Source: Bacteroidota bacterium
GTDB lineage: Bacteria; Bacteroidota; Bacteroidia; Chitinophagales; Chitinophagaceae
Direction of reading: 5' to 3'
NCBI GenBank assembly: GCA_023386395.1
Contig: JAEWJV010000179.1
Coordinates: 1-9,294 of the forward strand
Length of the DNA stretch: 9,294 bases
Positions 1 to 6,198 of the stretch are shown here, piece after piece (within the stretch, counting starts at the first letter, position 1; each line of letters begins with the position of its first letter). The notes under the pieces are model-generated. The model did not search any database and had not been told where the DNA came from. It worked only from the letters and a program-made list of their open reading frames with translations. The position numbers and the translations under genes are program-made.

Positions 1-133
1 TGTTTACAGAGGTAAGATATACAGGGTTTTGGACAGTTATTAATGGGTGTACATAGCCATTTTTGTTAGGCTTTACTTGTGCCATAGCTCCCAAACCTAT
101 CAGGAGGCAAATGAGTGTAAATGATGTTTTCAT
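1..133 (-). CDS. Secreted protein of unknown function, N-terminal fragment
   Basis: Reading the minus strand from an ATG at 133 gives 44 residues without a stop, running off the left edge. The first 19 residues (MKTSFTLICLLIGLGAMAQ) are a typical Sec signal peptide: a lysine near the start, a hydrophobic core, and an A-M-A cleavage site followed by Q, a very common ending in Bacteroidota. The exported part begins VKPNKNGYVHPLITVQNPVY. I recognise no domain in it, and too little is present to name a function. The gene points the same way as the glycosyltransferase gene at 700-2286, but 566 bases separate them, so co-transcription is doubtful. No TAnnTTTG box was found upstream. The signal peptide call is firm; everything else is open. 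Confidence 0.72.
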   Translation of the reverse strand, partial: MKTSFTLICLLIGLGAMAQVKPNKNGYVHPLITVQNPVYLTSVN

Positions 134-699
134 GTTTTTGATTTAATCGCTTATTTAATAGTAAAAAAATTCAAATTCCATGCAGGGGAAAACAGCTTTA
201 ACAAACATCTCATAATAATAAGTGAGATGAATAAAGAATGCGGGATTCGCAACTATGTCTTTAGTAACTAACGATCCGAAAGCTTTACAGACAAACTTTT
301 GGATGTGAATAGAAACAAATGAAAGAGGGGCTTAAATTTCATAAAAATTAATTTGGTTATAGGAATAAAGGGAAATAATTTTTGAACAGAGCTTATGGTA
401 TTTTCAATAAAGTTATAACAATTGAAACAAAAACAAAATTTATTTTTCAATTAGACGCAGTGATCAAAAGAATAATAAACGGTTCTTTTATTACCTGCGT
501 TTTTTGTTGACTTCAAGACTATAATCACGTAAATACATACACCAGTAGCGGTCAAATAAAATAAGTAGACGTACATTACTCATCAGGTTACAGCCAACTT
601 AGTTATAATAAAGCAGTGCGATAAAGGTTAATTAATATTTCAGAAATGAAATGGGTGGTTTGCGTAAAATCCCAATCGTATTTTTTTGCATGACTGATG
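134..699. other. Gene-free A/T-rich intergenic region
   Basis: I see no convincing gene in this stretch between two minus-strand genes. A 60-codon minus-strand reading frame at 268-450 is rich in F, K and I and looks like a chance translation of A/T-rich DNA. The one notable structure is the hairpin at 455-505, listed separately. Confidence 0.6.
455..505 (+). terminator. Possible intrinsic terminator hairpin
   Basis: ACGCAG (455-460) pairs with CTGCGT (495-500). Inside it AAAAGAA (466-472) pairs with TTCTTTT (483-489), the two stems being separated by a 5x5 internal loop. The run T500-T505 follows directly, which is the terminator layout for plus-strand transcription. No plus-strand gene lies upstream in this window. 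On the minus strand, downstream of the gene ending at 700, the hairpin lacks a clean U-tail. The stem is A/T-rich and interrupted, so it could be chance. Confidence 0.35.
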
Positions 700-2286
700 T
701 TAATGAATAAGCTCGTTTATATTATTCACATTGCGTTTATAATAAGTAAATGTAAGGCTATCGACAGCAAGGTTTTCATGAAATACAATCATGGAATTTA
801 ATTTAAGGTAACTCACCGGAATTTGCACTACTTGTTTTTTATATTCTTTTTTAAAAAGTGGATTAGCGAGAAGTTCATCGTCGGAAAGGAACCAGGCTTT
901 ATCAGCAGTTCCATGCGACGGGCCAAGAATGATGATATCAGGCTTGCGGTTAAAAACGTAATTTCCATCACCTTTCTCATGCCCGGGTACATGTTGCCAG
1001 GGTGCAAGCATAGGAATATTTTTACGATGTGATATCGTTGTATCACATAATCCCAGCATATCAATAAACCTGTCATCTTTTGCAAAGAAAGGGATAGCCC
1101 CTGCTGAATTCGTTGCTATAAGCAGATTTTTAGGCAACGTAGTTTCAAGGTAATTCCCAACAAGAGCTCCATTGTAGGCTGCAGGATCGGTAACTACCGC
1201 ATTTTTAAATTCATCCTGATTGTAGGTGTAAACGAAGAGTACATTAGCGGCTAAAAAAGCCGTGGCTATATAAAGATCTTTCATGGATAATTTTACAGAC
1301 AGTTCAGCACAAAGCAATGCAATTAATGGCAGCAGTGGAATCAAAAACCTAAACCCTAGCATGTGATCGCCTCCGTAAACAATAATATAGGCACCATACA
1401 TACATACAGACAATAAAAGCAATATTGCTTTCGCGCTCAATGTTTTTATTACCACTGTATTTTTCCATAAAAGAAAAATAACGGCAACGATTACTAATAT
1501 AATGGAACCCGCAAAACGGCTTACGTACCTCAATCCTATGGAAAACTTCTCTTCGGTAAAATTTGTTTTTGCATAAAAAGTGTTGGGAAGCAGTTGCCCA
1601 TAATAGAGATAACGCCATAAAAAATAACTGCCGAATAGAAGCAAAAATGTTAGCACAAAAGCAATGAATGGCTTCCAATTCTTAAGCTTTATGCTTATTA
1701 GAAATAAATAACAGACGCTTAGTGCAAAGAACATAATTCCATCAGGGCGCGTCATTGCAGCTGCTGTGAACAATACTCCTGACCATATACTGTTTTTTAC
1801 ACCAGTAGATAAATACAGCAACGAAGAAAAAGCCATGAATAAAACGGATGTGTACATCACCGTTTCCAGACCGCCATATGTCCAAATAATAATGCCCGGA
1901 TAAGTGGCAACAATAAGTAAAAATGAAAGCAATAAAAGCAGCTGCCTCTCTTTTGTGCCCGTAAATTTTCTATTGAATAAGTACAATGCAAAAAATATCA
2001 TCAGGCCAAAAAATATAAAATTTACAACTCTGGGGGCGAGCAAAAAATCTCCAGTTAGACGTACAATCAAAGAAGAGAATACCAGATGCAGAAAATTAGT
2101 ATACCCTTCAACTTTCTCGCCCGGGTTCCATGTCAGCCCTTTGTGATTTAAAAAGTTTCTTACATACCGTAAGGTTATCATTTCATCATCATGGTAAAAG
2201 TATCGGAATCGTGTAATTGCGTAAACGAATGTCAACAGGCAAAAAAGGGCCAAGAAGATGATTGAGACAGGGAAACTTTTTTTCAT
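700..2286 (-). CDS. Membrane glycosyltransferase, GT-C fold (AftB/ArnT-like)
   Basis: This is a 528-residue integral membrane protein starting MKKSFPVSII. It has a first membrane helix (about 6-25), then a loop with an acidic pair in HDDEMITLRYVRN (32-44) and WNPGEKVEGYTN (53-64), about ten hydrophobic segments to about residue 355, and a soluble C-terminal domain. The DD pair followed by NPG-x-x-VEGYTN, the later MTRPDGI (178-184), GGDHMLGFRFLIPLLP (305-320), DRFIDMLGLCD (405-415) and PGHEKGDGNYV (434-444) form the signature of a GT-C family related to mycobacterial AftB. Such enzymes use polyprenyl-phosphate sugars and add the sugar on the outer face of the membrane; the first acidic pair is the likely catalytic/metal site. 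Donor and acceptor cannot be read from the sequence. No sugar-pathway genes are adjacent. The family call is fairly firm and the substrate unknown. Confidence 0.82.
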   Translation of the reverse strand: MKKSFPVSIIFLALFCLLTFVYAITRFRYFYHDDEMITLRYVRNFLNHKGLTWNPGEKVEGYTNFLHLVFSSLIVRLTGDFLLAPRVVNFIFFGLMIFFALYLFNRKFTGTKERQLLLLLSFLLIVATYPGIIIWTYGGLETVMYTSVLFMAFSSLLYLSTGVKNSIWSGVLFTAAAMTRPDGIMFFALSVCYLFLISIKLKNWKPFIAFVLTFLLLFGSYFLWRYLYYGQLLPNTFYAKTNFTEEKFSIGLRYVSRFAGSIILVIVAVIFLLWKNTVVIKTLSAKAILLLLSVCMYGAYIIVYGGDHMLGFRFLIPLLPLIALLCAELSVKLSMKDLYIATAFLAANVLFVYTYNQDEFKNAVVTDPAAYNGALVGNYLETTLPKNLLIATNSAGAIPFFAKDDRFIDMLGLCDTTISHRKNIPMLAPWQHVPGHEKGDGNYVFNRKPDIIILGPSHGTADKAWFLSDDELLANPLFKKEYKKQVVQIPVSYLKLNSMIVFHENLAVDSLTFTYYKRNVNNINELIH

Positions 2287-2593
2287 ATTTTATTTTTTGA
2301 ACAATGCAGCATCTTAAACATGAGGGCCATCAATTTTAAGGATATCAAGTTACAAAGTAGCAGTATGTTTTCCTTGAAATCAAATTTACATAGTTTTCTT
2401 TCCTGACATCATTTTTTAAAAAAAATACGGCACTTTCAAACAGTGTTAATCTGAACTTTCATTTTTCCAGAGCGTCTGCATGATGGGAATAAATTGGTGC
2501 TGATGTTCTTCTTCAATGAATGCCTTAAGCTTTACACCAGTTTAGCAAATTTAAATGCATAGCAGCTAATATTTACGAATACTTTCTTTTCAT
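2287..2593. other. Intergenic region upstream of the glycosyltransferase gene
   Basis: This A/T-rich gap holds the presumed promoter of the minus-strand glycosyltransferase gene and shows no coding signal. The only motif I can point to is the possible -7 box at 2381-2388. GC content visibly rises just right of this region. Confidence 0.55.
2381..2388 (-). promoter_or_regulatory. Possible Bacteroidota -7 promoter box
   Basis: Read on the minus strand the bases are TAAATTTG, matching the TAnnTTTG -7 box of the Bacteroidota primary sigma factor. It lies about 95 bases upstream of the glycosyltransferase start. No TTTG -33 element stands at the expected spacing, so the call rests on a single short box. 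Confidence 0.3.
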
Positions 2594-2883
2594 GTGAAGC
2601 CATCAGCCCATGCGGTGGTTTTTTATTTTCTTATTAGCCCGCATCCGCTGGCTTGCTTCAAAGGTGTATGCAGGCAGGCAGTTCTTTCCTGCATGATTGC
2701 CGCGTGCCGCTCATGCTTCGCTCCACCTGCGGACACATTCCGTCTTTCACTTACCTGCCACCATACCAGTCTTTTTTAATTTTATTTTAATAAGAGAATA
2801 CTCGTCTATCCCTTCCTGCGCGAAGATCCTGGCAGGCTGTGCCAAAAGCAAGGTCTGCGCCTCCGTACACTGCGGCTGGCCAC

Positions 2884-2993
2884 AGGTTTTACTTAAATAA
2901 AACACGCCCTGCCTTCGTCGGGCTTTTTTGCTTTCGCGGCATAAACCACTCCGCTTTTTATTCCACGGTCAAATTTTTTTTAAGTAAAAACCT
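2884..2993. repeat. 110-bp segment with 19/20-base imperfect terminal inverted repeats
   Basis: The left arm 2884-2902 (AGGTTTTACTTAAATAAAA) and the reverse complement of the right arm 2974-2993 (AGGTTTTTACTTAAAAAAAA) agree at 18 positions, with one mismatch and one extra T. The arms enclose 71 bases that include the terminator-like hairpin at 2906-2929. The layout resembles a small non-autonomous mobile element (MITE) or a long-armed RNA structure. I see no target-site duplication outside the arms, and part of the match is A/T-rich. Confidence 0.5.
2906..2929 (+). terminator. Intrinsic terminator-like hairpin in the leader
   Basis: GCCC (2906-2909) can pair with GGGC (2920-2923), enclosing a ten-base loop, and six T follow at 2924-2929. 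The stem is only four G-C pairs, so it is weak. It lies about 170 bases ahead of the 68-residue gene and could end upstream transcription or act as an attenuator for the operon. Confidence 0.4.
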
Positions 2994-3099
2994 TGCTTTC
3001 ATCCCTGCCTGCCTTAGGGCCGGGTTGCTACGAGAGAAAGGACGAGGCGCTAAGCCGGGAACAGAAAATAAATTAAGTCACATTAAAAAATTTCATCGT

Positions 3100-3306
3100 A
3101 TGCAGCACGAACACCGTTCAAAACTGATGCGGCTTTCATGGCAGATACAACGCCGCAGAAATTACAACCGCTCAAAATCTTTAATCAGTGCATGGGCAAT
3201 TTATTTAAATGAGGACATAACAGTGTATCACCTCGTACAGAAACACAGCGGCAACAGGGAAATCAATTATAACAAAGCCGCTTCACTCACTTTATTCAAT
3301 CAGTAA
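3100..3306 (+). CDS. Small basic protein upstream of ssb, unknown function
   Basis: This 68-residue protein is read from the ATG at 3100. The frame is open for 87 codons further upstream, to an ATG at 2839. That extension runs through the GC-rich leader and looks nothing like protein, whereas from M-Q-H-E-H-R-S-K-L-M the sequence turns into a regular basic amphipathic pattern: SKLMRLSWQIQRRR (7-20), NRSKSLISAWAIYLNEDITV (23-42). I recall similar short proteins ahead of ssb in Bacteroidota conjugative elements, but know no function. The length, basic charge and helical pattern would suit a small nucleic-acid-binding or regulatory protein; that is inference. It stops 32 bases before ssb and probably shares its transcript. 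Confidence 0.65.
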   Translation: MQHEHRSKLMRLSWQIQRRRNYNRSKSLISAWAIYLNEDITVYHLVQKHSGNREINYNKAASLTLFNQ

Positions 3307-3338
3307 TCAATTTTTATTCATCAATTAAATTTTAAGTC

Positions 3339-3731
3339 ATGGAAACTTTAGTAGGACGCGTAGTTAAAAACGCAGAAATAAGAACAACAAAGAATGACAA
3401 ACAGGTTGTCAATTTTTCTATTGCTGTGAATGACAGCTACAAAGCAAAGAATGACAGCGAAGCAAAAAAGGTAGTAAGGTATTTCAACTGCGCTTACTGG
3501 ATTAACACAACCATCGCGGAACATTTAATCAAAGGCACGCTTGTAGAGCTAAACGGCCGCATCAATCTTGACACATGGGAAAACATGGAATGCAAAACCA
3601 TTGCTGCGCTTGCCATGCATGTAAACAATATCAAACTGCATGGCAAAAGTACCGGCAAAAAGGAAGCTGATACAAACGAAAGCAATACCGCAACCGCTGC
3701 CGGTGAAACAGGCGACGACCTGCCATTTTAA
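3339..3731 (+). CDS. ssb: Single-stranded DNA-binding protein, mobile-element type
   Basis: This 130-residue SSB binds and protects single-stranded DNA. Residues 1-102 form one OB fold: METLVGRVVKNAEIRTT, then VVNFSIAVNDSYK (23-35), NCAYWINTTIAEHLIKGTLV (50-69), which includes the base-stacking tryptophan W54, and LNGRINLDTWENMECKTIAA (71-90) with W80. A short polar linker leads to the acidic tip DDLPF (126-130), the element through which SSBs bind replication and repair partners. The N-terminus lacks the usual chromosomal housekeeping opening (N-K-V-I-L-I-G-N-L-G), so this is most likely an element-borne paralogue. Its likely job is coating the transferred strand after entry or during processing; that role is inferred from context. 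It lies 43 bases ahead of the J-domain gene. Confidence 0.93.
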   Translation: METLVGRVVKNAEIRTTKNDKQVVNFSIAVNDSYKAKNDSEAKKVVRYFNCAYWINTTIAEHLIKGTLVELNGRINLDTWENMECKTIAALAMHVNNIKLHGKSTGKKEADTNESNTATAAGETGDDLPF

Positions 3732-3773
3732 ACGCTTTCAACTCAAACCCTTTAACCTTAAAAAAGAAAGGAT

Positions 3774-4250
3774 ATGAAATACTTTAAAGATTGCACAACA
3801 ATAGACGAAGTAAAGGCGCAGTATAAAAAATTAGCAAAAGAAAACCATCCCGATGCAGGCGGCGACACGGCTACCATGCAGGAAATAAACCGTGAATACA
3901 GTTATGCCTGCGCACATATAGCCAAAGGCGAAGGCATGAGCGATGAAGAAGCCGACACTGCTATAAAATTCTCCGAAGAATACCGTAGAGTAATCGAACA
4001 AATTATACACCTGCCTGAAATCATTATTGAAGCGGTAGGGCATTGGATGTGGGTAACAGGCAATACCTACCCGGTACGCAAAGAGCTAAAAGAAGCGGGA
4101 TTATTTTTTGCGCATAAAAAAGGCGCTTGGTATTACCACAGTGAATTGTATAAAACACGAGGTGGCAATAAAACACTCCCTGAAATCAAAGCCAAATACG
4201 GCAGTGAAACTATTAAACGGAAACAGGAAGCAAACATTTTGGAAGATTAA
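3774..4250 (+). CDS. J-domain (DnaJ-like) protein with C-terminal domain
   Basis: The 158 residues begin with a short J domain: helix II (DEVKAQYKKLAKEN, 11-24), the invariant HPD tripeptide at 25-27, then AGGDTATMQEINREYSYA as helix III. The HPD motif is what stimulates DnaK-type Hsp70 ATPases, so the protein should be able to recruit the host Hsp70. There is no G/F region and no zinc-finger domain. Instead, after an acidic linker, there is a small C-terminal domain with WMWVTGNTYP (91-100), KELKEAGLFFAHKKGAWYYH (103-122) and a basic end. This combination recurs in mobile-element J-proteins of unknown client. The gene is 43 bases after ssb and 11 before the next gene, so operon membership is likely. 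The J domain is certain; the target is not known. Confidence 0.85.
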   Translation: MKYFKDCTTIDEVKAQYKKLAKENHPDAGGDTATMQEINREYSYACAHIAKGEGMSDEEADTAIKFSEEYRRVIEQIIHLPEIIIEAVGHWMWVTGNTYPVRKELKEAGLFFAHKKGAWYYHSELYKTRGGNKTLPEIKAKYGSETIKRKQEANILED

Positions 4251-4261
4251 AACAAAGCAAG

Positions 4262-4696
4262 ATGAAAAAGATAAATAAAGAAGCTGCAAGAATTCTTTGC
4301 AAGCTGTTAAACCGGATGGGCGTAAAAGATTATATCAAATTTACAAGTGAAGGCTTTATGCCGTTGGTAATGGAACAAATCGGAACATTAATCAATACAC
4401 CTTATGGCAAAGCGCAGTTATACAGCCTTGCTCACTATTATGAACAAAATGGCGATTCGATGCGCGACCCCGAAATGGTTTTTATCGTAGTGGATAATCG
4501 CAGAGACGAGAAAGATTTTGACAGCATTAGCATTTATCCGCAAATGTTTCAGCAGGATAATTTAGGTATTTATGAAGAAAGTGTTTGCATAGAAAACAAT
4601 ACTGTAACTACCTATAAACCGGCATGGCAGGAAGCACACACCGCTTTTGCTAATCAATGGTTACGCAATATAAAACAGCAAGGGTTTTTAAAATAA
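4262..4696 (+). CDS. DUF6908-like protein of unknown function
   Basis: This soluble 144-residue protein has no signal peptide or membrane segment. It begins with a basic helix (MKKINKEAARILCKLLNRMG) and has its most recognisable stretch at 55-74: SLAHYYEQNGDSMRDPEMVF. An acidic beta-rich part follows (IVVDNRRDEKDFDSISIYPQ), then a C-terminal helix (AWQEAHTAFANQWLRNIKQQ). I associate the HYYEQNGD-x-MRDPEM pattern with DUF6908 proteins of Bacteroidota conjugative elements, from memory. No enzymatic motif is visible. Its place between a J-domain gene (11 bases upstream) and radC argues for a role in the establishment or maintenance of the element, but nothing more specific can be said. Confidence 0.75.
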   Translation: MKKINKEAARILCKLLNRMGVKDYIKFTSEGFMPLVMEQIGTLINTPYGKAQLYSLAHYYEQNGDSMRDPEMVFIVVDNRRDEKDFDSISIYPQMFQQDNLGIYEESVCIENNTVTTYKPAWQEAHTAFANQWLRNIKQQGFLK

Positions 4697-4775
4697 TCCT
4701 TGAATGCGGGAGCGCCGCCGCTATAAAAACAGGCGCATATTAAAACGAAAAACAGGAAAAAATAAACGCTATAGT

Positions 4776-5258
4776 ATGGAAAATATGCAGGCAGTAACGA
4801 CAGGAAAAATAAAATGCGCTAAGGTCGCTGAAGTGGAAGTTATCTATAAATCAAAGGTGAAACCTTCTGAACGTCCGGTTATCAAAAGTTCAAAAGATGC
4901 GTATGATATATTGTGCAACTATTATAATAAAAATATCCTTGAATTACAGGAACAGTTTTGTGTGCTCTATCTCAACAATGCAAAAAAAGCCATCGCTGTG
5001 AATATGCATTCAACAGGCGGCATAACCGGAACGGTTGCCGATACCCGCCTGATATTAGCTACAGCTTTGAAATTGGCGGCTTCGGGTTTAATACTCTCGC
5101 ATTCCCATCCAAGCGGCAACCTCACACCGAGCAGGCAGGATGAAGCCCTGACGCAAAAAATAAAAAATGCTGCACGGTTTATGGACATTATCCTGCTCGA
5201 TCATATTATTATCAGCAGTGAAAATTATTATTCCATGGCCGACGACGGAATAATATAA
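4776..5258 (+). CDS. radC: RadC-family JAB1/MPN-domain protein, short mobile-element form
   Basis: This 160-residue protein consists of only the MPN/JAB metalloprotease-like domain of RadC. The metal-site pattern is complete: E59 in LQEQFCVLYLNN, HSHPSGN with H109 and H111, and D122 after SRQ. It ends DHIIISSENYYSMADDGII. The N-terminal helix-hairpin-helix part of chromosomal RadC (about 225 residues) is absent, as is usual for RadC copies on conjugative elements. I start at ATG 4776 (MENMQAVTTGKIKCAKVAEV). The frame stays open to an ATG at 4704, but the 24 added residues are almost all R, K and Y and include a small GC-rich inverted repeat (GCGCC 4712-4716, GGCGC 4732-4736). RadC's biochemical role is unsettled; a part in recombination or DNA entry is only inferred from its neighbours. 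It is the last gene of the operon before a strong hairpin. Confidence 0.9.
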   Translation: MENMQAVTTGKIKCAKVAEVEVIYKSKVKPSERPVIKSSKDAYDILCNYYNKNILELQEQFCVLYLNNAKKAIAVNMHSTGGITGTVADTRLILATALKLAASGLILSHSHPSGNLTPSRQDEALTQKIKNAARFMDIILLDHIIISSENYYSMADDGII

Positions 5259-5272
5259 AACAGTTTTATTTT

Positions 5273-5321
5273 AAGTAGCCACCGTTACAGATGAACACTG
5301 TACGGCGCTACTTTTCTTTTT
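5273..5321 (+). terminator. Intrinsic terminator after radC
   Basis: AAGTAGC (5273-5279) pairs with GCTACTT (5307-5313). The inner arms CCGTTACAG (5282-5290) and CTGTACGG (5298-5305) pair with one bulged T, leaving a seven-base loop. The U-rich tract TTCTTTTT (5314-5321) follows at once, giving the full layout of a rho-independent terminator 14 bases after the radC stop. Its right arm is shared with the hairpin at 5307-5346. Confidence 0.72.
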
Positions 5322-5346
5322 GCGGGCGCCACAAAAGAAAAGTAGC
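5307..5346. terminator. 14-bp perfect inverted repeat between convergent genes
   Basis: GCTACTTTTCTTTT (5307-5320) and AAAAGAAAAGTAGC (5333-5346) are perfect reverse complements around a 12-base loop, TGCGGGCGCCAC. It stands between radC (plus) and the sigma-factor gene (minus, ending at 5393), where a two-way terminator is expected. The purine/pyrimidine-strand arms and GC-rich loop also resemble dispersed palindromes that occur many times in some Bacteroidota genomes, so it might be a REP-like repeat unit. Confidence 0.6.
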
Positions 5347-5372
5347 AAAAGAAAAACGCTGGTGCCGGAAGG
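5347..5372 (+). repeat. Direct repeat, left copy, flanking the sigma-factor gene
   Basis: Bases 5347-5372 (AAAAGAAAAACGCTGGTGCC followed by GGAAGG) match 6199-6224 at 24 of 26 positions. This copy abuts the 14-bp inverted repeat and lies 20 bases beyond the 3' end of the minus-strand sigma gene. Confidence 0.75.
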
Positions 5373-5392
5373 CCTTTGCATTATTACGATGT

Positions 5393-5968
5393 CTATTTGT
5401 ATTGTATTCCATTCTTAAGTAATTTTTTTCTTAATAGTTTTATTATTCTGTTTTTTTGTATTTGAATAGCATTTTCAGAACTTGATAGTTCATCAGCAAT
5501 TTTTTTATGGCGCTTGCTTTGAAAAAAATATTTTTTCATAATGATTTTACTTCTTAACGGCAGTTGTTCTACATGCTTTAACGTCAGGTTTACCATTTCT
5601 GTAAAGGCCAGCTCATCAAAAAAAACTTCGGCTTTTTCAACAGGGCGCAGATGGATAACAGCTTTCTTTCTTACTTCTTGCTTCCTCGTATAATCTATAC
5701 AACGGTTGCGTACCATTGCATACAAAAATGATTTTATGTTATCAGCTTTCGCTGTAATGTTATTGTCCTCCCACAATTTCACAAAACAATCCTGTACAAT
5801 GTCTTTAGCTTCTTCTTCATTATGAATGATGGATTGTGCAAAAAAACAAAGTACAGAGTAATACTTGCGAAAGAAATATTCAAATGTTTGTTCTTTGGTT
5901 ATGCCTATGACAAATGCTTTGCTACTTAATGATGTGGTAGGCTGATGGTTTATGTTTTCATTTTTCAT
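5393..5968 (-). CDS. ECF-type RNA polymerase sigma factor (sigma-70 family)
   Basis: This 191-residue sigma factor has the two-domain ECF layout. Region 2 covers about 27-95: FEYFFRKYYSVLCFFAQSII, then the conserved EAKDIVQDCFVKLWE (53-67) for core binding and -10 recognition, and SFLYAMVRNRCIDYTRK. Region 4 (about 120-182) ends in a helix-turn-helix, HKKIADELSSSENAIQIQKN, followed by a very basic tail (RIIKLLRKKLLKNG). The rest of region 3 and region 1 are absent, as expected. Bacteroidota often pair such genes with a FecR-like anti-sigma and SusC/D genes; none is here, so it looks like an orphan. The DNA is visibly more A/T-rich than the radC and mob genes. The gene is convergent with radC and flanked by direct repeats at 5347 and 6199. 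Regulon unknown. Confidence 0.87.
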   Translation of the reverse strand: MKNENINHQPTTSLSSKAFVIGITKEQTFEYFFRKYYSVLCFFAQSIIHNEEEAKDIVQDCFVKLWEDNNITAKADNIKSFLYAMVRNRCIDYTRKQEVRKKAVIHLRPVEKAEVFFDELAFTEMVNLTLKHVEQLPLRSKIIMKKYFFQSKRHKKIADELSSSENAIQIQKNRIIKLLRKKLLKNGIQYK

Positions 5969-6042
5969 AGTTTTATCTGCAAAAGTTTTTTTGATTTTTT
6001 TCAGATGTGTAAGTTTATCATTTAGCCGATACAGAAATATCG

Positions 6043-6075
6043 CAATCGGTACTAAAAATTGTTCAATTGGTACTA
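6043..6075. promoter_or_regulatory. Tandem 12-base operator-like repeats, 21-base period
   Basis: CAATCGGTACTA (6043-6054) and CAATTGGTACTA (6064-6075) differ at one base and start exactly 21 bases apart, two turns of the helix. They lie 75 to 107 bases upstream of the sigma-factor start. Two same-direction sites on one DNA face are what a dimeric or tandem-binding regulator would use; LytTR-domain regulators are known to bind direct repeats at about this spacing. No such regulator is in the window. Confidence 0.45.
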
Positions 6076-6198
6076 TTTTGACGGGTTTGGTTAATGGAAT
6101 TGCCTTTTGCTTTCAAATCAACAATTAGTTCGTTACCATTCACAAAATTTTACACAGTATAGTTTTAGCATTTTTAGCAGCTTTATTCTTAAAATAAT

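Larger units (their letters stand above)
2594..3099. other. GC-richer, hairpin-rich non-coding leader block
   Basis: This 500-base stretch is clearly richer in G and C than its flanks. It carries several short plus-strand reading frames that I do not believe: their products are rich in C, H, R and P, with no recognisable fold. Secondary structure is frequent: ATGCAGG (2668-2674) faces CCTGCAT (2688-2694), TGGCA (2830-2834) faces TGCCA (2840-2844), a terminator-like hairpin lies at 2906-2929 and a long inverted repeat at 2884-2993. The block sits directly upstream of the plus-strand operon of the mobile element. It could be an untranslated leader, a small RNA, or the edge of the element. Confidence 0.5.

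Noticed and set aside
268..450. 60-codon minus-strand reading frame
   Set aside because: The product is low-complexity F/K/I-rich, with no recognisable fold or start context; it fits chance translation of A/T-rich DNA.
823..2146. Other-frame readings inside the glycosyltransferase gene (for example 1349-1678 minus, 1904-2146 plus)
   Set aside because: They are overlapped by a full-length gene with clear family motifs and show no motif of their own.
2594..2900. Two overlapping plus-strand frames (2594-2779 and 2697-2900)
   Set aside because: They overlap in different frames in a hairpin-rich block and give C/H/P-rich products with no motif.
4704..4775. 24-residue N-terminal extension of RadC
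   Set aside because: It is almost wholly R, K and Y and contains a small GC inverted repeat; the usual short RadC layout starts at the ATG at 4776.
5291..5422. 43-codon plus-strand frame starting just after TACAG, as the 84-residue gene does
   Set aside because: It translates straight through both hairpins and the direct repeat and runs antisense into the sigma gene; the product is very R/K/C-rich and looks non-coding.
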